DNA from: Thiorhodovibrio frisius
GTDB taxonomy: Bacteria > Pseudomonadota > Gammaproteobacteria > Chromatiales > Chromatiaceae
Direction: 5' to 3'
DNA: 64,000 bases
Assembly: GCF_033954835.1 (NCBI RefSeq)
Contig: NZ_CP121471.1
Span: 4,148,501-4,212,500, forward strand
Position 1 is the stretch's first letter. The number at the start of each line of letters is the position of its first letter. Of this stretch, positions 49,910 to 57,570 are shown one piece after another. The translations under genes and the position numbers were made by a program. The notes under the pieces are model-generated. The model worked only from the letters and a program-made list of their open reading frames with translations. It had not been told where the DNA came from and searched no databases.

Positions 49910-50332
49910 ATGGCGCCTAAGATCGATGATGAAGTTTTGGTTTGGAAGGAGGAGGCATGTTCTCACAGGGAGAATGTGGTCGAGAAGGAGCCGGGGTTGA
50001 GCAAAGTCACGGTCGGGCTGAAGCACAAGGCTCTGCGCTTCGCAACCTCCTGGCTACCTGTTGACGAACGCCGACGCGGAGAATGCAATCGCTGCGGCGA
50101 ATGCTGCAAACTCCCCCTTCCCTGCCCGTTTCTGCGTTATGACGAACAGGGCTTGAGTCTCTGCACTGTCTACCATGCCCGCCCGCCGAGCTGCCGCAAA
50201 TATCCGCGCACGCCAGATGAAAACATCACGCCTGCGACCTGTGGCTTTTTTTTCGATGACGAGATCGCTGGGAATCCCGGCTACGCCGAGGCGGCCTGCT
50301 CGAATGACAACATCGACAGCGTCACGGCTTAG
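49910..50332 (+). CDS. YkgJ-family cysteine-cluster protein
   Basis: A 140-residue protein with the metal-binding core CNRCGECCKLPLPCPFL, followed by LSLCTVYHARPPSCRKYP, the pattern of the YkgJ/UPF0153 family (probable zinc or Fe-S binding). ATG 49910 (MAPKIDDEV) is preferred, with GGAG 11 bases upstream; a TTG eight codons earlier is possible. Function unknown. It lies between divergently read rpe and the convergent glycosidase gene. Confidence 0.83.
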   Translation: MAPKIDDEVLVWKEEACSHRENVVEKEPGLSKVTVGLKHKALRFATSWLPVDERRRGECNRCGECCKLPLPCPFLRYDEQGLSLCTVYHARPPSCRKYPRTPDENITPATCGFFFDDEIAGNPGYAEAACSNDNIDSVTA

Positions 50333-50389
50333 ATCGCCTGTCATCCTGATCGGCGCCGTTCATTGTCCCTCTGTGCGCCGGCTACTGCA

Positions 50390-51196
50390 TTAGCGCGGCA
50401 CAATGCCCAGCAAGTTGCGCACTGTCTTCAGTGGTGGCATCACCACCGCCTTTCCGCCTGGCCCGTCCGCGAAGAAAAAGCCGGTTGATGAACCCCCGTC
50501 GAGATTGATCGCGCGCTCCACCGGCCAATCGGTCAAACAACCAGCCGTTGCCAGGCAATCCGCCAGATCGGCCAGGCTGATTGAATTGCGGGTTGCGCCC
50601 AGCAACCAGTGACCGCGCCAGTCAGTCGCGGCAAAACTGCGGCGCGCTGCCGGCGCGCTCCTCAGCCCTCGCACCGCGCGGCCGTGTTCGACCAGATAGG
50701 GGCCGGACTGCAAGAGCGCGTCAATGCCGGCGTGGTCACGAAAGGCCGCGTAGCGCTCTAGATAATTACCCCCGGCGTCACTGTAGAGCACCCCGCTCAG
50801 CAGCTTGGCCCGCTCGAGTCGATTAATGCGCTGGCCGTCAGCGATTACCAACCCAAGCGGTTGCCCGTCGGGATGAAAAAAGCCGCCATTGATGCCAGCC
50901 GGCATCCCGGCGGCGCGAAAAGCCGCATCAATGAGTTTTTTCGTCTCAGGGTTGATGGACTCAAGATCAACCACCGCTAACCGGAAGGCGCGGGAATGAA
51001 AAAAGGCCAGGCGGGCGACGACGCGCTGATCGTCTGATTGACGCTGGGACGTGCCTTCGGCGTAGGCCAGGTCCGCATTGGCCGGGACCAGTGGTCGCTC
51101 TCCCACCGGCTGCCAGTCTGCTGCGAGCGCTGTTGCCGTGGTCAGCGACAGCAGCAGCGCCAGCATGAGGGCCGGTCGCAACTGACGCTCACACAT
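50390..51196 (-). CDS. Phosphodiester glycosidase family protein (NAGPA/DUF2233)
   Basis: A 268-residue secreted protein. The signal peptide is [18 protein letters not shown]-like after MCERQLRPA. The domain has [38 protein letters not shown] and [14 protein letters not shown], the hallmark of phosphodiester glycosidases. Related enzymes remove GlcNAc-phosphodiester caps or act on cell-wall sugars. ATG 51196 overlaps the ychF stop by eight bases; the further upstream frame is inside ychF. Confidence 0.86.
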   Translation of the reverse strand: MCERQLRPALMLALLLSLTTATALAADWQPVGERPLVPANADLAYAEGTSQRQSDDQRVVARLAFFHSRAFRLAVVDLESINPETKKLIDAAFRAAGMPAGINGGFFHPDGQPLGLVIADGQRINRLERAKLLSGVLYSDAGGNYLERYAAFRDHAGIDALLQSGPYLVEHGRAVRGLRSAPAARRSFAATDWRGHWLLGATRNSISLADLADCLATAGCLTDWPVERAINLDGGSSTGFFFADGPGGKAVVMPPLKTVRNLLGIVPR

Positions 51197-52280
51197 TGAA
51201 GCGGAAGTGCACCACATCGCCATCCTTGACGATGTACTCCTTGCCCTCAGAGCGCAACCGGCCCGCGTCCTTGGCTCCCTGCTCGCCTTTGTAATTGACG
51301 AAATCCTCATAGGCAATCACCTCGGCGCGGATGAAGCCGCGTTCGAAGTCCGTGTGGATGACGCCCGCCGCTTGGGGAGCCGTCGCGGCATGGGGAATGG
51401 TCCAGGCGCGCGCCTCCTTGGGGCCGGCGGTAAAATAGGTCTCTAGCCCAAGCAATCGGTAGCCGGCGCGCACCACGCGGTTCAGGCCGGGTTCTTCCAG
51501 CCCAAGATCAGCCAGAAAATCGGCGCGGCTGTCGGCATCCAGCTCGACCATTTCGGACTCAATCGCGGCACAGACGGCAACCACTTCGGCACCTTCGCGC
51601 GCCGCCTGGCCCTGCACACGCGCAAGCAGCGGGTTATTGGTAAAGCCATCCTCGGCCACGTTGGCGATGTAGAGCACCGGCTTGCCAGTCATCAAAAAGA
51701 GATCGCGCAAGGCCGCTTGCTGATCGGCATCAAGACCGAGCGTGCGCAGGGGATGGCCTTCATTCAGATGCGCCGCGACTCGCTCCAGCAGCTCGCGGCG
51801 CGCGGCGGCCAGCTTATCGCCGGTCTTGCTCTGGCGGGTGGCCTTGTCGAGCGCCTTTTCGACCGAATCCATATCTGCCAGCGCCAGCTCGGTATTGATG
51901 ATTTCCATATCCCGCAGCGGATCGACACCGCCGGAGACATGCACCACATCATCGTCCTCGAAGCAGCGCACCACATGAGCGATGGCATCGGTCTCGCGGA
52001 TGTTGGCGAGGAATTGATTGCCCAGCCCCTCTCCTTTCGAGGCGCCGGCTACCAGCCCGGCGATGTCGACGAACTGCATGCTGGTGGGGATTGTCTTGGC
52101 CGACTTGGCAATCGCGGCGATCACATCGAGCCGATCATCCGGCAGCGGCACCACGCCAACATTGGGGTCAATGGTGCAGAAGGGATAATTCTCGGCCGCG
52201 ATGCCGGATTTGGTCAGTGCATTGAAAAGCGTCGACTTGCCCACGTTCGGCAGGCCGACAATGCCGCATTTAAAACCCAT
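51189..52280 (-). CDS. ychF: Ribosome-binding ATPase YchF
   Basis: A 363-residue Obg-family ATPase. The N-terminus is [20 protein letters not shown], then [20 protein letters not shown], and a C-terminal TGS domain containing [21 protein letters not shown]. coli YchF prefers ATP and affects oxidative-stress responses. Start and length are canonical. It is co-directional and coupled with the glycosidase gene. Confidence 0.97.
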   Translation of the reverse strand: MGFKCGIVGLPNVGKSTLFNALTKSGIAAENYPFCTIDPNVGVVPLPDDRLDVIAAIAKSAKTIPTSMQFVDIAGLVAGASKGEGLGNQFLANIRETDAIAHVVRCFEDDDVVHVSGGVDPLRDMEIINTELALADMDSVEKALDKATRQSKTGDKLAAARRELLERVAAHLNEGHPLRTLGLDADQQAALRDLFLMTGKPVLYIANVAEDGFTNNPLLARVQGQAAREGAEVVAVCAAIESEMVELDADSRADFLADLGLEEPGLNRVVRAGYRLLGLETYFTAGPKEARAWTIPHAATAPQAAGVIHTDFERGFIRAEVIAYEDFVNYKGEQGAKDAGRLRSEGKEYIVKDGDVVHFRFNV

Positions 52281-52537
52281 GGTGCTGATTCTATTGCTGG
52301 TTGGAGAACGGAAAGCCGAGCATCATAGCCGATGCGGGAAGTCCCCGCCTGATCAGCGGACCACTAACGCTCGCGCGAATTAGACCTGTGACGCGCGCGA
52401 TGCGGCAATTCAACGGCACCGCGCCCAACCTGGAGACCGCCAGAAACGGTCACAATGATCGCTCGGCAAAATGATGGCGTCACTGTGGCGCCGATGCTCT
52501 TGTTTCATCCATATTGATCAACCACGGGGCCTTTTCC

Positions 52538-52849
52538 GTGCTCGCCAGCGAACCAAAACATTCAACTCGAATCGGCGCTCGTGTGCCACCCGATGTCTTG
52601 CGTACGCTGCATTGCGCAGCCGATCTCACCGGCGCCACACTCAGTCAGTTCCTCGTGCAGGCTGCGCTCAAGGAGGCTCAAGTGGTCATCGAGCACGAAA
52701 AGCGTTTGCACTTATCGCCGCGAGATGCTGAACGTCTGCTGGATTTGCTTGAACATCCACCATTGCCAAACTCCGCACTCGCCGCCGCCCAAAACCGTTA
52801 CGAGACACCGAAGCGCGATGCTGATTCAGCCTTTGACTGGCCAGCATGA
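52538..52849 (+). CDS. DUF1778 (TacA-like) antitoxin
   Basis: A ribbon-helix-helix antitoxin of about 103 residues. RIGARVPPDVLRTLHCAADL and TGATLSQFLVQAALKEAQVV match DUF1778, with the toxin-wrapping C-terminus ending SAFDWPA. The start is GTG 52538 or TTG 52514; neither has a good ribosome-binding site. It overlaps a GNAT toxin remnant, so it belongs to a TacAT-type module. Confidence 0.8.
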   Translation: MLASEPKHSTRIGARVPPDVLRTLHCAADLTGATLSQFLVQAALKEAQVVIEHEKRLHLSPRDAERLLDLLEHPPLPNSALAAAQNRYETPKRDADSAFDWPA

Positions 52850-53096
52850 CCGGCGCGCTTTCGATTGCGGGCGCTCCGAACTCAATGACTGGCTGGTCAA
52901 GATCGCTCGCCAGCATCAGGACAAAGGCTTGTCGAAAACCTTTGTCGCAGTTCAAGAGACAGCCCCGAGCGTGATCCTCGGCTATTACGCGCTGACTCTC
53001 TGGATGAGATTTTCACCGAGGACTGAGTCGCGCCGGATGCACAGTCGCCCAGGTCGAGACACGACGGCAGTGGCAGGTCTCGGCCTCGGGCGCTAA
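52818..53096 (+). pseudogene. Truncated GNAT acetyltransferase toxin (TacT-like)
   Basis: The frame starts MLIQPLTGQHDRRAFDCGRS and continues ELNDWLVKIARQHQDKGLSK then TFVAVQETAPSVILGYYALT, the normal N-terminus of TacT toxins. After YYALTL the sequence (WMRFSPRTESRRMHSRPG) leaves the family pattern and stops at about 92 residues instead of about 165. The acetyl-CoA-binding loop is missing, so the enzyme should be inactive. The break is 44 bases before the kinase operon. Confidence 0.75.
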
Positions 53097-53139
53097 ACTT
53101 CGGGATTCCCGCTACCGCGCCACGAAGTAAAGACAGATC

Positions 53140-54723
53140 ATGGACACCAACCCCGCCGCGCTTTGCCCCGGCTGCTTCCAGTCCAAAGGCCGTGCGACCC
53201 CCTGCCCGCACTGTGGCTTCGACGAGGCAGCCCCACGCCCGGTGCAGGCTTTACCACTGCGCACCCTCCTTCACGATCAATTCATGGTCGGTCGAGTGCT
53301 CGGCAAGCCCGGCGGTTTCGGCATCACCTACCTGGCCTGGGATCAGCTGCTTGAGGCCACCGTAGCCATTAAAGAATACCTGCCGCGCGAGTTGGTAGTG
53401 CGCGCCCAAGACAGCCGCACGCTGCATCCGCACAGCACGGACGAGAACGATCTTTTCCGCTACGGCCTGGAGCAATTCCTCGCCGAAGCGCGCACGCTCG
53501 CCAAGCTCGATCATCCCAATATCGTGCGGGTACGCCAGTTCTTCGAGGCCAATGGCACCGCCTATCTGGTGATGGATTACTACCAGGGCTGCTCGTTGGC
53601 AGAGCATCTGGAGACGCAGCCAAACAGCCGGATGAACGAGTCAAAAGCGCTGGCGCTGATGCAGCCGATCCTCGACGGTCTGCGCACCGTTCATGCCAAG
53701 GGATTTCTGCATCGCGACATCAAGCCGCAGAACATCTACCTCGCCGAAACCGACTTCGGCAGTGTGCGCCCAATTCTGCTCGACTTTGGCACCGCTCGGC
53801 AGGCAATAGGGGAGCGCAGCCGGTCACTCTCAGTGATCATCAGTCCAGGCTATGCGCCTTTTGAGCAATACCATCGCAAAGGCCAGCAAGCCGCAGCGAC
53901 GGACATCTATAGTTCAGCTGCGGTGCTGTATCGGATGGTGACCGGCGTGGTGCCGCCCGAAGCAACTGAGCGCATGGCCGGGGATGAATTGCTTCCAGCG
54001 ACCGAGTTTGGCGTGAGTCCGCAGGCCAGCGCGGTGCTCGCTCTTGCGCTGGCGATGAAGATGGACGCGCGGCCAGAGTCAGTTGCGGCTTTTCAGCAGA
54101 TGCTCCAGCCGTCGGTTGCGCGTGCCGAGGATATGCCGCCCGCCGTGCCCAGCAGTTCTAAAGTGCGTCCCGAGGTCAGGCATCCGAGCGGAGGTGCGTC
54201 ACTGCTTCCCGGAGAGAAACAGCGGCAGGGGGCTTCGCCATCACTGTTTGAACAGCGCTACCAGGATCATGGCGACGGCACCTTAACTGATCTCAGCACT
54301 GGCTTGCAGTGGATGCGCTGCAGCCTTGGGCAGAAGTGGACTGGAACGACTTGTGCTGGATCGGCAGTCAAGATGACATGGGATGCGATCATGCCAAACG
54401 GACAACAGAAGACTTGGCCCGAGTTTGCCGGTTACAGCGATTGGCGCGTACCGACAATCGATGAATTGAAAACGCTTGTTTACTGTTCAAGCGGTCAACC
54501 AGATTATTGGAAAGTCACGAATAGCGCCTGCAAAGGCCATTATGTTCGACCAACGATCCACCTTGAAGCTTTTCCTAATACGCCATCTATTTGTTTCTGG
54601 TCGGCCTCGCCGCCTACCAACTATTCGTACGGCGCGTGGCCTGTCTCCTTCAACGATGGCTACGTCAACCTCGGCAATAAGAGCAACGGCAGTGCTGTGC
54701 GGTTGGTGCGCGGCGGACAGTGA
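53140..54723 (+). CDS. Zinc-ribbon Ser/Thr kinase with C-terminal DUF1566 domain (kinase 1)
   Basis: A 527-residue cytoplasmic protein. A zinc ribbon (C9-x2-C12, C22-x2-C25: CPGCF, CPHCGFDEA) precedes a Hanks-type kinase at about 48-325: Gly loop GKPGGFGITYLAWD, Lys78 in VAIKEY, Asp193 in HRDIKPQN, DFG at 215-217 and SPGYAPFEQY. A linker leads to a DUF1566/Lcl domain (372-527) with GTLTDLSTGLQWMRC, GYSDWRVPTIDEL and a C-terminal RLVRGGQ, a C-type-lectin-like fold. I see no membrane helix, unusual for such kinases. The stop overlaps the protease start as GTGA. It heads a four-gene coupled set and is a paralogue of kinases 2 and 3. Confidence 0.93.
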   Translation: MDTNPAALCPGCFQSKGRATPCPHCGFDEAAPRPVQALPLRTLLHDQFMVGRVLGKPGGFGITYLAWDQLLEATVAIKEYLPRELVVRAQDSRTLHPHSTDENDLFRYGLEQFLAEARTLAKLDHPNIVRVRQFFEANGTAYLVMDYYQGCSLAEHLETQPNSRMNESKALALMQPILDGLRTVHAKGFLHRDIKPQNIYLAETDFGSVRPILLDFGTARQAIGERSRSLSVIISPGYAPFEQYHRKGQQAAATDIYSSAAVLYRMVTGVVPPEATERMAGDELLPATEFGVSPQASAVLALALAMKMDARPESVAAFQQMLQPSVARAEDMPPAVPSSSKVRPEVRHPSGGASLLPGEKQRQGASPSLFEQRYQDHGDGTLTDLSTGLQWMRCSLGQKWTGTTCAGSAVKMTWDAIMPNGQQKTWPEFAGYSDWRVPTIDELKTLVYCSSGQPDYWKVTNSACKGHYVRPTIHLEAFPNTPSICFWSASPPTNYSYGAWPVSFNDGYVNLGNKSNGSAVRLVRGGQ

Positions 54724-56075
54724 TTTTGTTTTTTTGCATCTTGCGCACAAACCCTGTGATCAGCCGAAGACCCAGCTCACGCACCGCAGCGGCACTGGTA
54801 TTGTCGCTGACAGCACTCAGCACCCTGCTTGCCAGCACGCCGCTGCGCTCCAGCGACGACGCCACCCGCGCGCACATGGATGCGGCAACGCTGCGGGTGC
54901 TGTGCCTGAGCGAAGATGGCACGGAGCTCGGCACTGGATCAGGCTTCGTCATTGGCGATGGTCGTCACGTCGTCACCAATTGGCATGTGGTCGACTGCAC
55001 TGCCGCGGCGGGACAGGCTGCGGTGCTGATCTCTGCAACCGAGCGCGACGGGCGCGACCCAGCCGGCGAGCCGGTGGTCGGGGTACAGGTCGTCAGCTCG
55101 GATACGAATCGCGATCTGGCCATTCTGGCACTGGATCGACCACTGCGCCGCCCGGCAGTCACCTTTGCGAGTGCGGCCAGCGTACGCAAGCTCGACCCGG
55201 TCGTCGCCTATGGATTTCCTTGTGTGGCCGACCGCGAAGACGCCGGCGATCTGGCCGATCCCAGCGCGACCACTGGCGTGGTCAGTCGCATCGACCCGGC
55301 GGCACCGGGCGCTGGTCTGCCTCGGCTGATCCAGCTCGACGCCGCCATCAATCCCGGCAACTCCGGCGGGCCGCTGTTCGACGCCGCTGGCCGCGTGATC
55401 GGCATCAACACCATGAAGGCACTGACGGAGGTCGCCACCACCGACCCGGATTCCGATGGCACGCCGGTGCGGGTGCCGCTCGGCGAGGGCATCGGCTGGG
55501 CCGTGGTCAGCGATGAACTGCTGCCCTATCTAGATCGTCTCGGGATCGCTTATCGGGTGGAATCCACCCGGCCAGAGGCCGCTGACCATGTCCTATCCGG
55601 CGGCGTCTGGCTGACCATCGCCGCGCTGGCGCTGGGCCTGATGGTCTTGACCCTGCTTGCCCGCCGCGCTCGCTCTGCCACCCCGAGCACCGCCGTCCGC
55701 CAGTCGAGCTTACGCGCTCCGCAGCCCGCCGCAGCGCCAGCACAAACGCCGCCCGGACAGGCGCAACTGCGCGGCCTCGCCGGCCCCTATGCCGGCGTCA
55801 AGATTCCGCTCGGTGCCGAGCCTCTTGCCATCGGCCGCGATCCGGCCATGGCGCAACTGGTGATTCCACCCACTTTTGGTCGAGTCAGTAAACGCCATGC
55901 GCTGATCAGCTATGATCGCCCGACACGCCAGTTTCGGGTCGAGGACTGCTGGTCTTCCCACGGCACCTTTGTGAATGGCGAGCCACTGCCACCCGGTGGC
56001 TCGACCACCCTGACGCCGGGCGGCCGCGTCGATCTGGCAACGGCTGAGGTCGCTTTCGAGGTACTTTTGACATGA
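54720..56075 (+). CDS. Membrane-anchored trypsin-like protease with cytoplasmic FHA domain
   Basis: A 451-residue protein. Residues 22-40 are a signal/anchor helix. The trypsin-like domain (about 50-285) has all three catalytic residues: His89 in VTNWHVV, Asp132 in NRDLAIL and Ser215 in NPGNSGGPLF. A second helix (294-315, WLTIAALALGLMVLTLL) is followed by RRARS, so the C-terminus should be cytoplasmic. It carries an FHA domain (about 355-445): IGRDPAMAQLVIPPTF, VSKRHALISYD and SSHGTFVNGE. No PDZ is visible. The GTG start overlaps the kinase stop; the stop overlaps PP2C as ATGA. I infer phosphothreonine-gated proteolysis in the periplasm. Confidence 0.88.
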   Translation: MILFFCILRTNPVISRRPSSRTAAALVLSLTALSTLLASTPLRSSDDATRAHMDAATLRVLCLSEDGTELGTGSGFVIGDGRHVVTNWHVVDCTAAAGQAAVLISATERDGRDPAGEPVVGVQVVSSDTNRDLAILALDRPLRRPAVTFASAASVRKLDPVVAYGFPCVADREDAGDLADPSATTGVVSRIDPAAPGAGLPRLIQLDAAINPGNSGGPLFDAAGRVIGINTMKALTEVATTDPDSDGTPVRVPLGEGIGWAVVSDELLPYLDRLGIAYRVESTRPEAADHVLSGGVWLTIAALALGLMVLTLLARRARSATPSTAVRQSSLRAPQPAAAPAQTPPGQAQLRGLAGPYAGVKIPLGAEPLAIGRDPAMAQLVIPPTFGRVSKRHALISYDRPTRQFRVEDCWSSHGTFVNGEPLPPGGSTTLTPGGRVDLATAEVAFEVLLT

Positions 56076-56806
56076 CCACCCTAACCTTTCGCACCGCCCA
56101 GTTAAGCGTCGCCGGCGGGCGCACTCTGAATGAGGACGCACTGGGGCAAGGCGAAGGCATCTGGGTGCTGGCCGATGGTCTCGGCGGTCACGGTGGCGGC
56201 GAGATCGCCTCGCGCCTTGCCGTCAACGCAGTTCTTGCCACCACCCAGGTCGCCAGCACCGGTCTGCCCAATCTGACCGAGATTATCGCCGCCGCCCACC
56301 AGACCGTGGTCGATGGTCAGCAAGAGGCCGCGCGTCTGGTCGCCATGCGCACCACTCTGGTGCTGTTATGCAGCGATGGCCGCAACGCCCGCTGGGCGCA
56401 TGTTGGCGATAGTCGGCTGTATGGCTTTCGCGCCGGGCGTCTGTGGGTGCAGACCGCCGATCACAGCGTGCCCCAGGTGCTGGCACTGGCCGGGGAGATT
56501 ACACCGGAGCAGATCCGTGGTCACGAGGATCGCAACCGCCTGCTGCGCTGTCTGGGACAGGAGCGCCCACCCAAGCCAGCGCTGTCCGAGGCCACAGTCG
56601 CGCTGCAACCGGGCGATGTCTTTCTGCTGTGCAGCGATGGCTTCTGGGAATGGGTTGATGAGAACGAAATGCAACAGACGCTGGCCGAGACCAGCGAGCC
56701 GACGGCCTGGCTTGAGCGCATGGAGCAGCGCCTGCTTGAGCGCGCCGAACCCGGCCATGACAACTACAGCGCCATGGCCATTTTCGTCGACGGATCGCCG
56801 ACCTGA
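56072..56806 (+). CDS. PP2C-type Ser/Thr phosphatase
   Basis: A 244-residue single-domain phosphatase. Metal and catalytic motifs are intact: TLNEDALG, WVLADGLGGHGGGE, AHVGDSRLYGF, LLCSDGFWEW and GHDNYSAMAI. It has no membrane helix. It should reverse phosphorylation by the neighbouring kinases. It overlaps the protease gene by four bases and the next gene by one. Confidence 0.93.
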   Translation: MTTLTFRTAQLSVAGGRTLNEDALGQGEGIWVLADGLGGHGGGEIASRLAVNAVLATTQVASTGLPNLTEIIAAAHQTVVDGQQEAARLVAMRTTLVLLCSDGRNARWAHVGDSRLYGFRAGRLWVQTADHSVPQVLALAGEITPEQIRGHEDRNRLLRCLGQERPPKPALSEATVALQPGDVFLLCSDGFWEWVDENEMQQTLAETSEPTAWLERMEQRLLERAEPGHDNYSAMAIFVDGSPT

Positions 56807-57477
56807 TGCTCAAGCGCCGCAGCCGCGAGATTTCGATTTTCAACCTATCGATGCTCGATGTGTTCGCGAGCGCGATGGCAGCCTTTCTGATCATCATGAT
56901 CATTCTGCTGCCCTACTACGAGCGCGACGCCATCGCCGATCAATCCCGCATCGCCGAATTGCAGCAGGCACTGGATGCCACCCAGGCCGAGCTGGCGAGT
57001 GCCGAGGCGGCGCGAGAAGCCGCTGAGGCGGAGACCCAGAGCGCACGCGCCGAGGCAGAGCGCCAACGGCAGCAGGCTGAGAGCCTGGTCAGCCGGCTGG
57101 CGCGCACCTTTCTGGTGCTCTATATCCGCTGGAACACGCTCGACGATATCGATCTGCATGTGATCGACCCCAGCGGCGCTGAGTTCTATTTCGAGCACAA
57201 AACCCGCCCCGGGCGCCCCGGAGAGCTGAGCGAGGATACGATTAATGGACCTGGCAACGAGGTCTGGGAAGTGCGCGATGCCCCGCCGGGCCGCTACCAG
57301 ATCTTCGCCCAGCTCTACAAAGACAAGGATGCTCGCAAGCCGGCTGTCGTGCAGGGCCGCGTCTTTCATCGCGACGGAAGCAACGCCTTTCCGACCGTGC
57401 GGCTAAACCGCACGAGTGAGTCCGCGCTCATCACGACCATTCAGGTCGATGCCGACGGTAACGTTTCGTTGCGATAA
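56806..57477 (+). CDS. MotB/TolR-like one-TM protein with DUF2135-like domain
   Basis: A 223-residue protein not recognised as a whole. Residues 14-36 form a single N-terminal membrane helix, SMLDVFASAMAAFLIIMIIL, with Asp18 near its start, as in MotB, TolR/ExbD and ZorB, where that Asp carries protons. Residues 40-95 form an Ala/Glu/Gln-rich coiled coil. Residues 105-223 resemble DUF2135 (YfaP-like) beta domains: DDIDLHVIDPSGAEFYFEHK and APPGRYQIFAQLY. No OmpA-like peptidoglycan-binding motif is present. The gene is coupled to PP2C. The partner would be the MotA/TolQ-like protein at 61.3 kb. Confidence 0.7.
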   Translation: MLKRRSREISIFNLSMLDVFASAMAAFLIIMIILLPYYERDAIADQSRIAELQQALDATQAELASAEAAREAAEAETQSARAEAERQRQQAESLVSRLARTFLVLYIRWNTLDDIDLHVIDPSGAEFYFEHKTRPGRPGELSEDTINGPGNEVWEVRDAPPGRYQIFAQLYKDKDARKPAVVQGRVFHRDGSNAFPTVRLNRTSESALITTIQVDADGNVSLR

Positions 57478-57570
57478 TAAGTCGGTTGCAACCTTACTCG
57501 CACGTTGCCGCACCAGCGAACACCGCTCTACAATGGCTCCATCGCCCACGAATGCCCAGGATCATCGCCG

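Noticed and set aside
54476-55516. A 346-codon plus-strand frame overlapping kinase 1 and the protease
   Set aside because: The translation is Arg/His/Gly/Ala-rich and low in hydrophobics, typical of an out-of-frame reading of the true genes.
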